64,000 bases of DNA, from positions 55,424 to 119,423 of the forward strand of contig JBBQJP010000005.1 of the NCBI GenBank assembly GCA_038326025.1, written 5' to 3'. Below the pieces are notes generated by a model. It was not told the DNA's origin. It was given only the letters and a program-made list of their open reading frames with translations, and ran no database searches. The DNA comes from CAISIP01 sp038326025 (GTDB lineage Bacteria; Pseudomonadota; Gammaproteobacteria; Burkholderiales; Burkholderiaceae_C). The position numbers and the translations under genes were made by a program. This document shows, one piece after another, positions 61,635 to 64,000 of the stretch; position 1 is the first letter of the stretch; every line of letters starts with the position of its first letter.

Positions 61635-63260
61635 ATGTCCAACCCCTTGAGCGACCTGATCGGCCCCTTGCTCGGCGGCCTGGGCCTGTTCCTGCTCGGC
61701 ATGGGCATGATGACCGACGGGCTCAAGCTGGCGGCAGGCGGGGCCTTGCAGCGCATCCTGAGCGCGGCCACCCGTACCCGCTGGCATGCGCTGGGATCGG
61801 GCATTCTGGTCACAGCGCTGGTACAGGCTTCCGGAGCGGTCACGGTGGCGACGATCGGCTTCATCAATGCCGGCCTGCTCAATCTGGCGCCGGCATTGTG
61901 GGTGTTGTTCGGTGCCAATGTCGGCTCCACGATGACCGGTTGGCTGGTGGCGCTGCTGGGGCTCAAATTCAAGATCGAGGCGCTGGCATTGCCACTGGTC
62001 GGCGCTGGCATATTGCTGCGACTGACGGGTCCGGGGCGGCGCATCGGTGCGTTCGGAACCGCGCTGGCCGGCTTCGGCCTGCTGTTCATGGGCATCGGCC
62101 TGCTGCAACAGACCTTCACGGGGCTGGCAGGGCAGCTCAGCCTGCCGCAGGGCCATGGCATGCTGATCGTGCTGGCACAGTTGCTGGTCGGTGTGCTGAT
62201 GACGGTGCTGATGCAGTCCTCCAGCGCATCGATCGCGATTGCGCTCACGGCCGCACAGGGCGGATTGATCGGTGCGCAGGGCGCTGCGGCCGTCGTCATC
62301 GGCGCCAATATCGGGACCACCTTCACGGCCTTGCTGGCCGCAGTCGGCGCCACGCCGAATGCACGCCGCGCCGCTGCGGCGCATGTGATCTTCAACCTGA
62401 TCACTGCCAGTGTGGCACTGGCACTGCTGCCCTGGCTGATCGCCGCCCTGACCCGAGCGCAGCAGGCGATGGGCCTGGCCGACGACCCCGCGATCCTGGT
62501 CGCGCTGTTTCATACCGTGTTCAACCTGCTGGGCGTATTGTTGATGTGGCCGCTTGCCGCCAGCCTCACGCGCTGGTTGCAGCGGCGCTTTCGGGCACGC
62601 GAGGAAGACGAGGCCCAGCTGCAGTTTCTGGACGACAACGTGTTGCCGGTGCCGGCGCTGGCGCTCGATGCGCTCGAACGCGAGATCGGCCGGGTCGGAC
62701 ATATTGCGTCGCGGATGGCGCGCAACGTGCTGGCCGGCGCCGACTCTGCCAGGGTGGCCGAAGACCAGCGCATCGCCAGCCAGCTCGACGCTGCCATCGA
62801 GCGTTTTGTCGAACGCATGCACCGCGCGCAGATGGGCAAGGCCACCAGTGAACAGCTGGCCTGGGCGCTGCGGGTGTTGCGTTACCACCAGACCGCGTCG
62901 GAGCAGGCGTTTGCCGCCGGCCATCTGCTGCCGTGGATGGCAGCGGCCGGAACCGGCCTGGCGCAGGCGCAAACCCATTTTGCGGAACATGCGGATGCCT
63001 TGTTCGGATTGTGTGACCCGCAGCAGGGCAGGCCCAGCTCGGGCATGACAGCCGCCGCGCTCGATGCGGCGGAGCAGGCCTACCAGGCACTGAAGGCCGC
63101 CCTGCTGGCCGCCGGTGCGGACGGCCAGTTGCCGATGGCTGCGATGGAGCAGACGCTGAGTCGCTACAGCGCCCTGCGCCGCGCCGCCCAGCAGCAGGCC
63201 AAGGCCACCTCGCGCCCGGATGCCGTGGTGCCGCCATCGACAGAGGAAGGCGTGGCCTGA
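61635..63260 (+). CDS. Na/Pi cotransporter family protein (NptA-like)
   Basis: A 541-residue membrane protein. Two inverted Na/Pi repeats are marked by GSGILVTALVQASGAVTVATIGF and LLVGVLMTVLMQSSSASIAIALT, with GANVGSTMTG and GANIGTTFTA as the paired motifs. A cytoplasmic C-terminal helical region from about residue 320 resembles PhoU (RVGHIASRMARNVLAG). It imports phosphate with sodium or has a regulatory role. The C-terminus is Pro/Ser-rich. Confidence 0.9.
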   Translation: MSNPLSDLIGPLLGGLGLFLLGMGMMTDGLKLAAGGALQRILSAATRTRWHALGSGILVTALVQASGAVTVATIGFINAGLLNLAPALWVLFGANVGSTMTGWLVALLGLKFKIEALALPLVGAGILLRLTGPGRRIGAFGTALAGFGLLFMGIGLLQQTFTGLAGQLSLPQGHGMLIVLAQLLVGVLMTVLMQSSSASIAIALTAAQGGLIGAQGAAAVVIGANIGTTFTALLAAVGATPNARRAAAAHVIFNLITASVALALLPWLIAALTRAQQAMGLADDPAILVALFHTVFNLLGVLLMWPLAASLTRWLQRRFRAREEDEAQLQFLDDNVLPVPALALDALEREIGRVGHIASRMARNVLAGADSARVAEDQRIASQLDAAIERFVERMHRAQMGKATSEQLAWALRVLRYHQTASEQAFAAGHLLPWMAAAGTGLAQAQTHFAEHADALFGLCDPQQGRPSSGMTAAALDAAEQAYQALKAALLAAGADGQLPMAAMEQTLSRYSALRRAAQQQAKATSRPDAVVPPSTEEGVA

Positions 63261-63349
63261 GCGAACGCCGTCGCGGGCCCCGACAACAGCCCCCTCCCAG
63301 GGAAATGCCGGCAGAAAGCGCTGACGCTGCGCCTGGTCGACGACCTCAC

Positions 63350-64000
63350 CTATTCGGCACCCGAGGGGCCTTGGTACTTGAGTTCGGCGAACTTGGCCGC
63401 CATCGTCGGGTTGCCCCGGGTCAGCTTCTTGATCGTCACGTCCTGCGCCTTGTCGTTCGCAAGTCGAAGGTTCCGATCGGTTCCGAGCAGGGCGTCCTTT
63501 GTCTTCTGCAGGTGATCGATCGACTTGTCGATCTCTGCGATTGCCTTTTGGAAGTGCCCCGAGGCGAGGTCGTAGTTCCTTGCGAATGCGGATTTGAAGG
63601 TGTCGAGCTCGGTTTCGAACTTCGTGATGTCGATGTTCTGTGCTCTGACGAGCGCTAGCTCCGACTTGTACTTGAGCGAGTTCATCGCCGCATTGCGTAG
63701 CAGCGTGATGATGGGAAGAAAGAACTGCGGTCGGACGACGTACATTTTCGGGTAGCGATGGAAGACGTCGACGATCCCGGTGTTGTAGAGCTCACTGTCG
63801 GGCTCCAGCAAGGAGACCAGCACCGCATACTCGCACCCCTTCTCGATACGATCCTTGTCGAGCTCCTTCAGGAAGTCCTCGTTCCTGTTCTTCGTCGCGG
63901 TGCGATCGCTCTCGTTCTTCATTTCAAACATGATGGAGACGATTTCGGTTGCCGCTTCATCCAGGTCTCGGAATATGTAGTCGCCCTTGCTGCCCGAACG
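63350..64000 (-). CDS. DUF2130 protein, C-terminal part (runs off the edge)
   Basis: An open frame of about 216 residues that continues beyond base 64000. KGDYIFRD, IVSIMFEMKNE, KDRIEKGCEYAVLVSLLEPDSELYN and YVVRPQFFLPIITLLRNAAM match DUF2130 C-terminal domains, which have a restriction-endonuclease-like core (the E-M-K-N block) and long coiled coils. A coiled-coil-like tail (FQKAIAEIDKSIDHLQKTKDALLG) follows. The G+C is lower than its neighbours (32 of 60 on the line at 63601 versus 42 of 60 at 63001), suggesting transfer. The function is unknown, possibly defence. Confidence 0.8.
   Translation of the reverse strand, partial: RSGSKGDYIFRDLDEAATEIVSIMFEMKNESDRTATKNRNEDFLKELDKDRIEKGCEYAVLVSLLEPDSELYNTGIVDVFHRYPKMYVVRPQFFLPIITLLRNAAMNSLKYKSELALVRAQNIDITKFETELDTFKSAFARNYDLASGHFQKAIAEIDKSIDHLQKTKDALLGTDRNLRLANDKAQDVTIKKLTRGNPTMAAKFAELKYQGPSGAE

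Overview
The window looks like a chromosome segment of a high-GC betaproteobacterium of the order Burkholderiales. The reasons are four Bug-type solute receptors with one TctBA permease, a DUF3567 protein and a PhaM-like granule protein (both typical of Burkholderiales), and many IclR/LysR-controlled catabolic clusters. I see no rRNA, tRNA, CRISPR array, insertion sequence or prophage. Both ends cut a gene: an IclR regulator at base 1 and a DUF2130 protein at base 64000.

Region 1 (1-11675) is a long plus-strand catabolic run behind an IclR regulator. It holds a ThDP enzyme, aspartate dehydrogenase, aldehyde dehydrogenase, a double VOC protein, a Bug receptor, two small proteins, a Rieske oxygenase, RidA, an atypical SDR, a methyltransferase, an AroQ chorismate mutase and a second Bug receptor, and it ends at a clear intrinsic terminator. 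The substrate is not evident. Region 2 (11729-15927) is a zinc amidohydrolase of the aspartoacylase type divergent from a complete tctCBA transporter. Region 3 (15943-23914) is mostly housekeeping: ChaN-like lipoprotein, DUF3567, DUF3108, an IclR/fumarylacetoacetase pair separated by a fine operator-like dyad, a DksA-family protein, a copper pair (DUF2946 and PCuAC), PhaM and a FIST protein.

Region 4 (24129-33903) is the most striking. A GlxA/GbdR-type regulator precedes a tightly overlapping operon: corrinoid protein, DUF1638 protein, 'virulence factor' small protein, MetV-like and MetF-like proteins, methyltetrahydrofolate:corrinoid methyltransferase, and an ASKHA/ferredoxin reductive activase. 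A phosphorylcholine-phosphatase-like HAD enzyme and a betaine-homocysteine methyltransferase-like protein follow. I infer a B12- and folate-dependent pathway that strips methyl groups from a choline-derived quaternary amine, probably glycine betaine. The expected MttB/MtgB-type substrate methyltransferase is not in the window.

Region 5 (34187-43177) holds small proteins, a CocE/NonD hydrolase, a methyltransferase, a LysR-controlled Bug plus gamma-glutamyltransferase pair with a three-half-site operator, and LrgAB. Region 6 (43330-48908) has a lone HyuA protein and a MocR regulator divergent from a 2-oxoglutarate dioxygenase and an HD-domain protein that match the TmpA/TmpB pair. That pair turns the choline analogue 2-(trimethylammonio)ethylphosphonate into glycine betaine. 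Regions 4 and 6 may therefore feed the same metabolite.

Region 7 (48880-64000) holds two further LysR genes, an azoreductase, a thioredoxin-like protein, a PhyH dioxygenase, a MscS channel, RidA, an aldehyde dehydrogenase/beta-hydroxyacid dehydrogenase operon, a second atypical SDR, OsmC, an HpcH/HpaI aldolase, DUF2889, a Na/Pi cotransporter and the lower-GC DUF2130 gene at the edge.
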